A stretch of 64,000 bases of DNA from Proteles cristata cristata (lineage: Eukaryota > Chordata > Mammalia > Carnivora > Hyaenidae). The DNA is taken from contig JAESUZ010004533.1 of the NCBI GenBank assembly GCA_017311185.1, positions 310,001-374,000 of the forward strand, read 5' to 3'. Of the stretch, positions 47,626 through 58,580 are shown piece after piece (position 1 is the first letter of the stretch; each line of letters opens with the position of its first letter). A program made the translations under genes and the position numbers. The notes under the pieces were generated by a model, which saw nothing but the letters and a program-made list of their open reading frames with translations, made no database searches and was not told where the DNA came from.

Positions 47626-47819
47626 AAAAATTGTTTTATGTTTGTTTATTTTAGAGAGAGAGAGAGAGAGAGAATGAGTGGGGGGGCGGCGGCGGGGGGA
47701 GCAGATAGAAGGGAGACACAGAATCCAAAGCAGACTCTAGGTATTCAGCTGTCAGCACCACGAGATCATTACCTGAGCTAAAGTTGGATGCTTAACCAAC
47801 TGAGCCACCCAGGCGCCCC
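47626..47819 (-). mobile_element. Felid SINE inside L1, with G-rich expansion and internal deletion
   Basis: Flanks 'ttgagggctt' (47,616-47,625) and 'ttgagggttt' (47,820-47,829) are the target duplication. A run of G and GGC at about 47,681-47,700 is not found in other copies. A block between 'gctgtcagcac' and 'cacgagatcatt' (normally '...agagcctgatgtggggctc...') is deleted. Confidence 0.93.
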
Positions 47820-48055
47820 TTGAGGGTTTTTATCATGAGTAAATGTACTTTGTCAAATGCTTTTTCTGCATCTATTTAAATGATCATATGGTTTTTCTCC
47901 TTTCTCTTGTTGATGTGATACATCCTGTTGATTGATTTGAATATGGAACCACTCTTGTATCCCAGGAATAAATCCCACTTGATTGTGGTGACTAATTTTT
48001 AAAATGTATTGTTGGATTCCATTTGCTAATATTTTGTTGAGGAGAAATTTTAGTC

Positions 48056-48970
48056 ATTCTTAAGAATGTGTGTGTGGGGGAGGGCTGAGGGAGTTAGTAC
48101 AGAGGTTTTTTTTGCAGAGATGAGGATTGGTCAGTTATTTGTTGTTTGGTTGGTTGGTTAAGGATAAAGAGAAAGAAATAGAAGTGAGAGAAGGGACATT
48201 GCAGAAATTTTACCATACGATAGCTATCTGGGCCCTGGTTGAGGAAGGGGAGTAGGGCAGGAAGAGAAAATAAGTTCTAGAAATGTAGAGGGTCTCATTG
48301 TCTTAATACAAATAGGTATTAACCTAAATGTATCAAGGAGGTTGCAAAATAAGTCACTTAGAAGCCATCTTTGAGAAGCCAGTTAGCTTAATCCTAGTTG
48401 AGGACAAAACCTAGGAAATCATATTTTCTTGTCTATCTAATTAATGTATAGCTGCTTTCAGCTCTGGCTTATTTGTTTTGATGCAGCTTAGAGATTTGAA
48501 CAGTTCTCATCAATGAAGAAGTAGAGTTCTTCTAATAAGCATTAAGAGTTTCCATTATTGTCCCTCTGTTAAAGTGTCCCTAATTTTGCTCCTGGGGGAG
48601 AGTATGTTAAAGGCTTGGGAGTAGGAAGGCTGGGGATTAAGGTCAGGTGAGGTTGGAAAGATGAGCTTTAGAGCAATCTTTGTCAGTTTGTTGGCATTGC
48701 CAAGAATTAATCCTATTATCAAGGAGGAGTCTAAGTGGCTATAGGCCCCAAATGTTTTATTCATGTGTCTTGAAAATAAGATTGAATATAGGCTATACTT
48801 GGATAGCTTGGTGCTCAAGAATAATGGTTGATAAGTGCTTTTGGGAAATGTAAATAAACTGCAACATTTACTTTATCTTCTTCATTCAAATATACTTATG
48901 GTTAAGGCTTGGGTCAGGTAAATTTAAATACCCAGTAAATGATAGAGTGTGATTTAGTAGAAAACACATT
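48056..48970. other. Unassigned sequence between two oppositely oriented L1s
   Basis: No gene. The spacer does not resemble L1. A 'tgtgtgtggggg' stretch lies at 48,068-48,079. Confidence 0.4.
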
Positions 48971-48974
48971 ACCT

Positions 48975-49800
48975 TATACTTACCCAAAGGATACAGAAAT
49001 ACAGATTCAAAGGGGTACATGCACCCCAATTTTATAGCAGCATTATCAACAATAGCCAAACTATGGAGAGAGCCCAAATATCCACCAACTGATGAATGGA
49101 TAAAGAAAATGCGGTACATATATGCAATGGAATATTACTTAGCCATCAAAAAGAATGAAATCTTGCCATTTGCAATGACATGGATGGAGCTAAAGTGTAT
49201 TATGCTTAGTGAACTAAGTCAGTCAGAGAAAGACAAATACCATAAGATTTCATTCATATGTGGAATTTAAGAAACAAAACAGATGAACATATGGGAGGGG
49301 GGAAAAGAGAGAAAGAGGGAAGCAAACCATAAGAAGTTCTTTTTTAAAAAAAATTTTTTTAATGGTTTTTAATAATTTATTTGAGAGAGAGAGAGAGAGA
49401 GAGAGAGCGAGTGAGCGAGCTGGGGAAGATCAGAGAGAGAGAGGGAGACACAGAACCCAAAACAGGCTCCAGGCTCTGAGCTAGCTGTCAACACAGAGCC
49501 TGATGCAGGGCTCCAACCCATGAACCACGAGATCATGACCTGAGCCGAAGCCAGAGGCTTAACCGACTGAGCCACCCAGGTGCCCCCGTAAGAAACTCTT
49601 AAAGATAGAGAACAAACTGAGGGCTTATGGAGAGACTTGGGGGTAGATGGATGATGGGCATTGAGGAGTGCACTTGTTATAATGAGCACTAAGTGTTGTA
49701 TGTAAGTGATGAATCACTGAATTCTACTCCTGAAATGGATATTGCACTGTATGCTAACTAACTAGAATGTATACATTTCTTTGAAAAGAAAAAAATATAT
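48975..49800 (+). mobile_element. 5'-truncated carnivore L1 (ORF2 end and 3' UTR), split by an SINE
   Basis: The plus-strand L1 starts near 48,980. The minus-to-plus frame at 49,019-49,270 encodes a recognisable ORF2 C-terminal region (the stretch around 'YAMEYYLAIKKNEI'). The 3' UTR is purine-rich ('atgggaggggggaaaaga') and the A-rich tail is at about 49,785-49,796. Flanks 'acattaccttatactt' and 'atattaccttaattt' suggest the target duplication. The SINE at 49,343-49,587 interrupts it. Confidence 0.9.
49343..49587 (-). mobile_element. Felid SINE inside L1 3' UTR
   Basis: A long GA run at 49,383-49,407 and end 'gagccacccaggtgccccc'. Flanks 'ataagaagttctt' (49,330-49,342) and 'gtaagaaactctt' (49,588-49,600) are the duplication with changes. 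Confidence 0.94.
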
Positions 49801-49862
49801 TACCTTAATTTGAAAAGAACATTACAGAGAATAACTTACAAATGCAGAGAAAGAAATCTACA

Positions 49863-49887
49863 ACACACACACACACACACACACACA
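49863..49887. repeat. (CA)n microsatellite
   Basis: A near-pure CA dinucleotide run of about 12 units, followed by 'tcatatacatacatac'. Confidence 0.9.
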
Positions 49888-49920
49888 TCATATACATACA
49901 TACTTAAAAATGTAAATGTA

Positions 49921-50124
49921 GGGTCGCCTGGGTGGCTTAGTGGGTTAAGCATCCGACTTTCACTTAGGTCATGATCTCGCGGTTCGTGGGTTTGAGCCCT
50001 GGGTCAGGCTCTGTGCTGACTGCCAGCTCAGAGCCTGGAGCCTGTTTCAGAGTCTGTGACTCCCTCTCTCTTTGACCCTCCCCTGCTCATGCTGTCTCTC
50101 TCTCTCTCCTAGAAATAAATTTAA
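49921..50124 (+). mobile_element. Young-subfamily felid SINE
   Basis: Head 'gggtcgcctgggtggcttag'. It shares the diagnostic 'gctgactgccagctcagagc', 'ctgtttcagagtctgtgact' and 'cctagaaataaat' features (same subfamily as 33,105 and 37,013). Duplication 'aaaaatgtaaatgta' / 'aaaaatataaatgta' flanks it. Confidence 0.95.
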
Positions 50125-50309
50125 AAAAATATAAATGTAAACACTCCTTATATGAATTCTGGGTGTTTTGCTAAGGATTGGGCCAGTGTCAGCAGGCCAG
50201 TCTTCTGTATCTTTCTCTAACTCACAAGGGGACTTTGGGCAAGTCCTTGCTCTGCCCTGGACATCAGTCCCCTCACTATGGTTTGAAGGTTTTGACCAAG
50301 ATAACCTCA

Positions 50310-50424
50310 TCCTGGATACAGGGATGGAGATTTTGAATACAGAAATATGGATCCCTGTTCTGATCAACCATTAATGTGTCCTTGGGGAAAGATTACTCCT
50401 TCTCCACCTCTTGTTTAAGTTCTT
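50310..50424 (+). repeat. Local direct duplication, copy A
   Basis: 115 bases from 'tcctggatacagggatgg' to 'ttgtttaagttctt' that recur at 51,924-52,038 with no indels and two substitutions (the 'tatgg' at 50,346-50,350 versus 'tacag'). Homology stops at both ends. I do not recognise it as a dispersed repeat. Confidence 0.9.
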
Positions 50425-51923
50425 TTCTATCTTGGTGTTTCTAGGTTGGGGTGAAATTTGAGTACTTTAGAAACAGTGCTTCTGTGTTTTGCTTCATATT
50501 GAAGCATCCATCTGGATTCCCTTCCTGCCTTATTGCCCACTTGCTTTCCTCTTCCCTTTTTGGTTTTCTTACCCCTTTGTCTCTTCTCCAAGCCCAGGTG
50601 AGAGTGATTGTCCTCACTGATAGAGGAAAGACTCAAATTTCTTCCCCCAAATGTATACATCTTTATAAAAGAAAATCTTAGACTTGATACATTTAATTTT
50701 AGCTTCAGAGGTGAATGTGTGAGTGTATTCTTCTGAAAATAGTTCCTTGGAAGGAGCCGCACTGGCAAAAATGGCTGGACTTATCAGATGGTAAAATGGC
50801 TGCCTATACACACTGCTGGTTGGGCAGATCACCATCCCCAAGACATGCTAGTCTTGTCTATTTCCTAAGGAGTTTACAAAAGCCTAACCGGATTAATCTG
50901 GGCTTGAGCACAGTGAACTGTCTAAACGTCTTAATGGTAGGACACTGGGTGTGCCGAAATGTTTCCTGACTAGAGAAGATGTTTTGGCCTTGCAGGGTGT
51001 GGGGAAGGGTGAGCCCTTTCTTCACTTATGGTGGCCAGAAGCACTGTTCAGTGACATTCAGGTATCTCTGGGCGATCTCCTAGTCAAGGCAGTGCTGTGA
51101 CACAGTCCTCCTTAAGCTGTGACAGTGACAGTATCACACTTCAGAATTTAGCAGCTGGAGGTCCTATACATGCTGCCAAAATAGTATCAGAATTGAGGTG
51201 AAAAGCTTAATTTTAGGCTTCTGAGAACTAGGCCTTTTTCTTCAAAGTCTGAGATCAAACTGTTGCTTATCATCTTTTTATTTTCATTGCTCCCAATAAA
51301 ACTCTTTACTGTCATTCATCAGGCTGTAACAATATATTTGCAATATAGATTAGCAAAAACAGTTTAATATAAAAGTCTCTCTTTGTACTGACTTTATATT
51401 GTAAGATATTTTCAATCCACAGGTCACATGAAAATGTTAAATTTAGTCCAGATTTGATGGTCAGGGTAATGTCCAATTGGGAATCTTAGGCTTAAAAAAA
51501 AAAAAAAGGCCCTTTCACTATCAAGTGTGCTATTTTATACTCAAGAACAACCATAGAGATTCAACCCAACAATTATGTATGGTTTGATGTAGGGACATGG
51601 AAACTTTTTTTTTAAATCAAGGGTTGGAGAAAGGAGGAAAAAGTCTTTAGAAGGTTACACAGATTAAAAATAGTGAAAACAGGGTTTTAAAAAAACAACC
51701 ATCTGTTGAGATTTTCAACTTAGAGCAAGGAACAGGAAGTTCTATTCTGAAAGTATAATATATAATAAATATCCTTTTGTTCTATAATAAGTTCACTTAA
51801 GGAGTAAGGACTAAAAGAGAGGAAAAAGAAAGATGAGAATAAAGGAAAGTGGACAGGAAAGGGTAGAATTAAGAGGTAAAGGTAGAGAGGGCTGGAGAGG
51901 GAAAGGAGGGAAAAATGAGCAGG

Positions 51924-52038
51924 TCCTGGATACAGGGATGGAGATTTTGAATACAGAAATACAGATCCCTGTTCTGATCAACCATTAATGTGTCCTTGGG
52001 GAAAGATTACTCCTTCTCCACCTCTTGTTTAAGTTCTT
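51924..52038 (+). repeat. Local direct duplication, copy B
   Basis: Second copy of the 115-base segment, in the same orientation and 1,614 bp downstream of copy A. It is preceded by purine-rich DNA (51,810-51,923), unlike copy A, so the unit boundary is sharp. Confidence 0.9.
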
Positions 52039-52917
52039 GTTTTCATATCCCCTTATGGGGACCCGGCCCTGCTCACCAGCTATTATTCTGGGCACAGTTC
52101 ACTCTCCTGCCCTTCCCAGGCCCAATACCCTGTCTCACTGCTCCCCTTGGCTGTGGGAGAGCCCCCCTGTCTTGCAGCCCCTGAGCCTGTATACCTCCAG
52201 CCTGCATAGCTCCAGTGTCACCACTTCCTTCCCCACTCAGAAAGCCACATCCAGAACTTGCCCCTGGAAATGCTCCTGGATTCTGCTTTTCTATCTTAGC
52301 TGGGAAATCCTCCCTCACTTCTAATTTAAGGCAATAAAACCCCAGATGGCTAGAGTGTTTCCCAGAGCCTCATTTTCCCTCCCCTCTCTCCTTCCTTGAT
52401 TCCTTTTCTGCTTGCTTTCCTGCCTCCCTCTTCTCAGTTTGAAAGAGAAAAAAAGATGAAGTGCAATAATTCTTCCAAAAGATGATCATGTTTTTCACTC
52501 TTCTTCCCTCCAATGAAGTTACCACTAAGTATCTGAAAATGGAAGACGTGAGAAGGAAGGAAGAAAAGGAGAAAAAAGAAAGTAGGACTGCTGTCGGGTA
52601 CAGGCAGGAGAAATCCATTAGAGTGTTTTGTGACCATCGGGAAGAAAAACAATAAAATTAAAGCTTTTCCAAAGCAGCGGAATCTCTGCCCACTTTAGTT
52701 TCTCTACTTCACAAAGTCTTCCCTCCCCACCCCCCATTAAGTGCAACGATGTATTAACACTGTCAGTTGCAGAGTTTATACATTTATAAATGGTAGATGC
52801 TGTTCCTTGCTTAACAACTGCTCTGAATGCCTCATGGAGCCTTCGAGCCACCGAGCCACCCGCAAGCATATTCAAAGCTCTGCAAGCTTCACTGTAATAA
52901 GATCTTCAAAGCAACAA

Positions 52918-53520
52918 TGCCTGTAGTAGGCAGACTTCTAAGAAGGCTGGCTCCCAGAAGATTCCTGCTTCCTGGAGTTTGCGCCTTTGTGTAATCACCC
53001 CCTTTGAGTGTGGGTTGAGTCACCTAGTGACTCACTTCTAATGAGCAGAAGAATAATGGCAAATGTGATGGGATGACACTTCTAAGATTAGGTTAAAGAA
53101 GACTTACTTCCATCTTGCTGGCACTCTCCTGATTTCTCTCTCACTTGCTCACTCTGACGAACTACTTGCCAAGTTGTCATTTGCTTTATGGAGAAGTTCA
53201 TGCGGCAAGGAATTAGGGGGTAGCCTCTGGCCAACAGCCAGCAAGGAACTGAAGCTCTCATTCCAACATCCCACAAGGAACTAAATCCTGCCAATAACCA
53301 CTGAGTGAGCTTGGCAGCAGATCCTGTCCCAGTCAAGTCTTGAGATGGCTAAGGTCTCAGCCAACACTTTGACTACAGCCTTGTGAAGGAGCCTGAGCCG
53401 GAGACTTACGTAAGCCAGGCTTGGGCTCCCGAGCAATAGAAATTGTGAGATAATAAATATGTGCTGTTTAAAGTTGCTAAGTTTTAGGGTAATTTGTCAT
53501 ACAATTGTAGATACCTACTG
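52918..53520 (+). mobile_element. MLT1-type MaLR solo LTR
   Basis: From 'gtagtaggcagacttctaag' through 'gagtcacctagtgactcact', 'gatgggatgacacttctaag', 'ggccaacagccagcaagg' and 'gtgagataataaatatgtgc' to 'ttagggtaatttgtcatac' it follows the MLT1 LTR consensus. The AATAAA-type signal lies at about 53,451-53,457. It is a solo LTR with no internal region. Confidence 0.85.
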
Positions 53521-54410
53521 TGCTGCCTTGTAAAACTTGTGGTATCTCAGTACACCTGCGTGAGGTTCATGATTTGCTTACCTGATAAGTCACATTTTGG
53601 TACCTAGTAAATAGTATTTTAGTAAGTTTCTTTCAGACTATGGGAAAGGGAAAGCTGTATTTCCTACAAGCTCTGGAACATACTCTTTTCTTCTCTGCCC
53701 ATCCTTCCTAGATCAGCTTGGTTCTATCTTCTCAAACTACTAGAGTACGCTGTTCTGGCCTATATAATTTGGCTGTTGGTTGTTTGTTTTCCTACATTTT
53801 CTCTGTATTATTACACAGGCTAGACTATGTTATTTTATGATGTAGCAGCTGTGACTTCATAGTTCCCTGAGTCAAGTAGGTAATCATGAGTTACTTGATT
53901 ATTAGCCTTGGAAAGAATCAAATAGCTTATCTGGATGCATTATTGTGTACTTTTATTTGGTTATTACTTCCTGGTCAGTTGACATGTAGCAAAACGAGCC
54001 AAAACATCCTGTCACTGGAAGTCTCATGAAGCTAATACTGATTTCTGACATCAAATTATCACAAGAAGTTTTTGTTACAAATTTAAAGCCATATGAAATG
54101 TAATACAAGTTGTTTCTTGGACAATAGCAACTAGTAGCTAACATTTATGTTCTTTCTATTTGCCAATCATTGTTTTAAGTGTTTTTCTTATAAGAACATA
54201 GGTCTGAGATTCAGATTAAAAATTTAATGAATAATTAAACCTAAAAATTATTGAAATATAAGACTCAAAGTCACATTAGGGATTGAGTTATATTTAGCAA
54301 GTTTTACCAAGTGATTTAAAAATATGATCTATATTAAGCTTTCTCTATTAGCCTTGGAGGGAGCAAAGGTGTGTGTGTGAGGGGTGATGGTAGAGGACTG
54401 GGAGACAGAG
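53521..54410. other. AT-rich intergenic sequence
   Basis: No supported gene or repeat. Confidence 0.4.
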
Positions 54411-54502
54411 GTGGTGAAGGTGGTGGTGGTGGAGGAGGCCACGTAAGTATAGGTGGCGGTGATGGGGGAGGAAGCAGGGGTGGTGTTGCTGGTGGCGGTG
54501 GT
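54411..54502 (+). repeat. (GGT/GGA)n G-rich tract
   Basis: Repeated 'ggtggtggtgg' and 'ggaggagg' with 'ggtggcggtgatggggg'. There are enough G2-G5 runs on the plus strand to allow G-quadruplex folding. The minus strand reads as a Pro-rich open frame (54,334-54,546) that is only the shadow of this tract. Confidence 0.8.
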
Positions 54503-54652
54503 ATGGCTATTTGATTCTTTCCGAGGTTCACAGCCAAGTAACTCATGATTTCTTACTATATGCCCAGAGGCCCGAACGAAGACACTGCTACTACACCATA
54601 AGGGAAAACAGTCCAGCTTGATAGAGGTGCAATAAGAGAAAAAAATACATTA

Positions 54653-54878
54653 GGAGCACCTGGGCGATCCAGTTAGTTCTGCATCTGACTCCTGATTTTG
54701 GCTCAGGTTGCGATCTCATGGTTCATGAGTTTCAGCCCTGTGTCAGGCTCTGTGCTGGCAGTGTGGAGCCTGCTTGGGATTCTCTGTTCCCTCTCTCTCT
54801 GCCCCTCCCCTGCTCATGCTGCTCTCTCTCTCTCTCTCTCTCTCTCTGTCAAATAAAGAAATAAACATTTTTTAAAAA
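54653..54878 (+). mobile_element. Felid SINE with long (TC)n
   Basis: Head 'ggagcacctgggcgatccag', TC run at 54,821-54,848, tail 'aaataaagaaataaacatt'. Flanks 'aaaaatacatta' and 'aaaaatgcatta' are the duplication. Confidence 0.93.
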
Positions 54879-54894
54879 GAGGAAAAATGCATTA

Positions 54895-56178
54895 ATATTA
54901 ACAACAACAGCTAAATAGTGCAGGTCATATTAGACTGTTCTAGAAGTTTGGGAGGATTTTTGAGGAAAAAATAGAACCAAGCTGGTCTGAGAAGGATGAG
55001 TGGAAATGAAACACTGAGTGTGTTTCAGTGCCAGGAAATATGGATCTCTTTTCCCAGCTAGTTCCAAAGAATTTTTTTTTTTCTGATGCTTGAAGGAGAT
55101 CATATAAGAGGAAGTAAAAAGCAATTTTCTTATCAGTAATTGTCCCTTTGGCTTGAAGATGTCTGTGGACCCAGTGAGTGACTATTCAGGGAAGAGGCAA
55201 CATTGCAATGTGCTATTTTCCTTCTCTCAGGCCAGGCTATGCCAGAGATAGGGAGGATTGGGCTTGGGAAGGACATGGATGTGGCCCTACGCCTCTGAGT
55301 ACAGAAATGTTATGAGGAGGGGCATGTCACTACGCTGAAATGGTTCTTAGAGAAGCAGGGATATTCCTCTCTTGTGTCTCCAGGTTTGGGGGGGACACAC
55401 TTTACCATGTCCACTTGTTAGTTCACAAGCCTGGGAGTTCCCTGGGTGAAATCTGAAAGCGGTCCCTATAAGCAGAGGGCAAGGAAACGTAACAAAGAGG
55501 CGGAGCACTCCAGATTGTAGGTGGGAGGTGTAACAAGCAAGGGAACTTACTTATGAGGCTTGTCTTGGGTGGTTACAAGTAGATCTCTGTGCCCACATGC
55601 CGGAATCTTAAAATTTATATAGTGGCCTTAATGGGGTTCCGTCACATATCCAGTCCAGATGGTCTCAACAACACATTACTCTCTCAAGGCTGTGTCCTTG
55701 AAACAGCTGCTAGCATGGAAATAGTAGGCAGAATATACATTCCAAGGACAGGGCAAGAGGTAAGGAACCACTATTGTCTGGGTCCAGCTCATGGGTCAAC
55801 AGCAGTTATGCTCTCCCAATGACCTCCTCCAATACCACTTTATCAGTTAGAATAACAGATAATCCTCAATGTCAGTGACTCAATACAGTGAAAGTTTCTC
55901 ACCTAACAATTCAGTGTGGATGTTTTCTGGCAGGCAGGCAGCATTCCTCAACTTGACCATTTGAGGACTCAGGATGCTTCCATCCTGAGCTGCCAATCTT
56001 AGGACCATGGAGGTCTCTGCCTCCACATGGAAGAAGGGGAAAGAGAGTGTATGGATGCATCTGCTTCTTAATTTCCTCAGCCTAGAAGTGGTACACATCA
56101 CTTCTGTTCAATCTACATCAACAAGATCTGTGACAACAACTAGATGCAAGAGAGGTGAGGGATTCTGTGCATGTGAGT
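54895..56178. other. Unassigned intergenic sequence
   Basis: No supported gene. No recognisable repeat in about 1.3 kb. Confidence 0.4.
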
Positions 56179-56201
56179 GGTGTGTGTGTGTGTGTGTGTG
56201 G
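56178..56201. repeat. (TG)n microsatellite
   Basis: 'gtggtgtgtgtgtgtgtgtg' run of about 10 units. Confidence 0.85.
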
Positions 56202-56488
56202 TAGCCCCCTTCCACTGACAACATAAAAGTTCAAGATGTTATGACTTACCGATCAGCAGAATTAGGGCTGATACTCAGCCTTTTTCTTCATCAGAAAACA
56301 CTGGATAGAACCACCTCAGTTTAAAACGGGTTTTAAAAGACAGGGCAAGGAGCTTCTGTGATTACGGACAGATGGGAACAGCACTGAGGTCTGTCTTCTT
56401 AGGCTTTGCAAGTAGCTTTTTATATATTTAAACACACTGCTTGCTGATTGCCTGTGTGGAGAATGCTTTCCTAAACACGGTAGATTTC

Positions 56489-56725
56489 TTTTTTTTTAAT
56501 TTTTAAAAATTTTAAACGTTATTTATTTATTTATTTTGAGAGAGAGAGAGAGAGAGAGCACTAGCAGGGGAGGGGCAGAGAGAAAGGGAGGCACAGAATG
56601 AGAAGCAGGCTCCAGGCTCTGAGCTGTCAGCACAGAGCTCGAAGTGGGGCTTGAACTCACAAACTGTGAGATCATGACCTGAGCCAAAGTCAGCTGCTTA
56701 ACCAACTGAGCCACCTAGGTGCCCC
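56489..56725 (-). mobile_element. Felid SINE, full length
   Basis: GA run at 56,541-56,558, end 'gagccacctaggtgcccc'. Flanks 'aaacacggtagatttc' (56,473-56,488) and 'aaacgcggtagatttc' (56,727-56,742) form a 16-bp duplication with one change. Confidence 0.95.
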
Positions 56726-56744
56726 AAAACGCGGTAGATTTCAA

Positions 56745-56935
56745 ATTTTAGTAAACCACATCAGAATCACCTGGAATATTTGCAAAACATACACATCCCC
56801 AGACCGTATCTCAGTGAGTCTGATCCACACAGTTCTGGATGGGGCCCAGGAATCTGTACTTACACTTGGCTCCCTGGCGACTCTGATGCAGGTGGTTGCA
56901 GGACCACATGTGGAGAGAGGTTGCATTGATCCATG
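56745..56935 (+). mobile_element. hAT-Charlie MITE-like fragment
   Basis: 'catcagaatcacctggaata', 'cagtgagtctgatccacaca' and 'ggggcccaggaatctgtact', then 'gactctgatgcaggtgg', follow the common Charlie-related MITE pattern. Its left end is cut by the SINE's target site. Confidence 0.7.
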
Positions 56936-57094
56936 TAAGCTTTGTGTGGTTTTCCTAATAGCAGATGTTGCAGATGCTGTCACCTGCTAGATTTTCTCAG
57001 ACTTCTAGATTACACGCTGCCTGCCTGCTAACTGCCAGCACCTGCATTTCTTTGCTGGAGGGCTTTACCTGGCCTCTGGAGCTGGCCACCACCC

Positions 57095-57410
57095 ATGTAG
57101 TAGGCTGAAATTGCTGGAAATTAATACCATCTGTGAGCTGTTCTTACCAACAACAGGAGTGGGTGAATAGCTCCCTTACCCCTTGGTTGGGGCAACTCAG
57201 GTGTGTGTTCTACCCTGGCTTCCAGAATTTTCCGCTGGTATTAAGCTCCATGGGCCCACAGTGGTAACTGGCTTGATAATGCACCCTTTATAGGCTCACT
57301 TCCCCACCTGACTACTGGGCCTTCCTTCACCTCTTCAATAAACGACTTGCCCTTGAATCCTTGTCTCAGGTTGTGCTTCTTGGGGAACCCAAATGAAGCC
57401 AGTTAGGGAT
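57095..57410 (+). mobile_element. Old LTR-like repeat, family not assigned
   Basis: 'tgtagtaggctgaaattgct', 'ttcaataaacgacttgccct' and 'gaatccttgtctcaggttgt' followed by 'ggggaacccaaatgaag' match the 3' part of an old mammalian LTR-type repeat, including an AATAAA signal near 57,338. Confidence 0.55.
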
Positions 57411-58580
57411 TCATGTGCACTGTGGCATATGTACTGTGTCAGGAACTCCCTCCCTTGACTCCTACACACGGGTGGGAGCTGATTGTGAGGGTGAGGGGCA
57501 CATGACTGTCATGCAGCTCATTGGCCTGATCAGTCTCACAAGTCTGATCTTGCTTCCAGTAGCCAGTGCTTTAATAAACTGAGCAAAACCAACATGATAC
57601 ACTTACCACCACTTGCAGATGGTTTAGCAAGAAAAATATCGTCTAGTTTCCAAAAGAAACAGATCCCATTCCCACTTTCCCCTGTCAGTTTTGCTCCATT
57701 TGGGAGCTTCATGCTGTCAATATTCCTTCTGGGTGAGTAGCCTGCAAAGGTTCCGAGTCTTAATGATTACCCCAAAGCAGGAATTGTGGCATAAATCTGC
57801 ATGTGTGGAATACTCATCACAGCTTGAGTTAAATGGACCCCAAACATATGGCATTGTTTTTTGCATTTTCTAACACATGGGCAGTTTCTCACATTTTAAA
57901 TCAACTGAAAATGAGAAGATTATAGGCAAATCTTCTTGGAGGATTAACCACCAGGAAGTATATTTGGCTTGCATAAATATTTGGGGTGGGATGGTTGATG
58001 AGGTCAGACACCTTCTGAAGATACATTTCATATCATAGGGTGATAGTCCAAGGAGAGACCAGGTGGATGGCTCTGGAATTACCTGCTGTCTGGACTGCCT
58101 GGGCTTAGACACTTTCCTCGTACACGGGCTACGAGGGGGCTACGAGGGGGCCTCTCAGAGGGGGCAAGCAGGGGGTAAGCAGAGCCATGGGGTTTGAGCT
58201 TGATGAATGGGGGTTGGACATTCTAGAGCCTTTTTTGTGTGAATGTAACTGACATGGACCAAGGACTCATGGAGATGACCTCTTCCTCTGCCCTGATGTT
58301 GCTGTCAGTCTGGGTAGATTATAACCTGTGTATGAGCTTAGTCGCTTGCTCTGGGGCCACCAGAGAAACTCACTGAAAACACTCTGGGATATGTATAATG
58401 GATCTGTTCTCTATTGGTCAGATTCCATGTAGAATTGGGATGATGGTCTCATTCTGCGTTTCAAGAATTGAATACGGTTTCAATGTGGTTTCAAGAATTG
58501 AATATGGTGGAAAACAAATATTCCCTAGGAGAGATCGATTCTGCCCATCTCTCAGAGGGCTACACCATAAGAGGCAATGA
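57411..58580. other. Unassigned intergenic sequence with two micro-duplications
   Basis: No supported gene. A 12-base unit 'ctacgagggggc' occurs twice in tandem near 58,129-58,152. 'gtttcaagaattgaata' occurs at 58,458 and again at 58,489 (30 bp apart). Confidence 0.5.

Larger units (their letters stand above)
45228..48055 (-). mobile_element. 5'-truncated L1 with decayed ORF2, carrying two SINEs
   Basis: About 2.4 kb of L1 (2.8 kb with inserts) lies in minus orientation. Its 3' end is at 45,228 and the truncated 5' end near 48,055. Read on the minus strand it begins inside the reverse transcriptase domain and continues through the ORF2 C-terminal part to the 3' UTR. The antisense of the catalytic Phe-Ala-Asp-Asp motif is visible at about 47,356-47,371 ('catgtcatctgcaaag'). 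A surviving stretch of ORF2 is the minus open frame at 46,679-46,882, and another piece near the C-terminus is at 45,365-45,547. Frameshifts and stops break the gene, so no active enzyme can be made. Open frames on the plus strand at 45,833-47,327 are antisense shadows. SINEs interrupt it at 46,041-46,258 and 47,626-47,819. ORF1 and the 5' promoter are absent. Confidence 0.92.
50140..52917. other. Unassigned intergenic sequence holding a local duplication
   Basis: No supported gene. It includes the duplicated 115-bp segment (separate entries), a purine-rich patch at 51,810-51,920, a C/T-rich stretch at 52,060-52,240, and an A run at 51,494-51,507. Several open frames up to 113 codons occur (for example minus 50,427-50,768), but none is recognisable. 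Confidence 0.4.

Noticed and set aside
54334..54546. Minus-strand proline-rich open frame
   Set aside because: It is the translation of the GGT/GGA repeat tract, not a protein gene.
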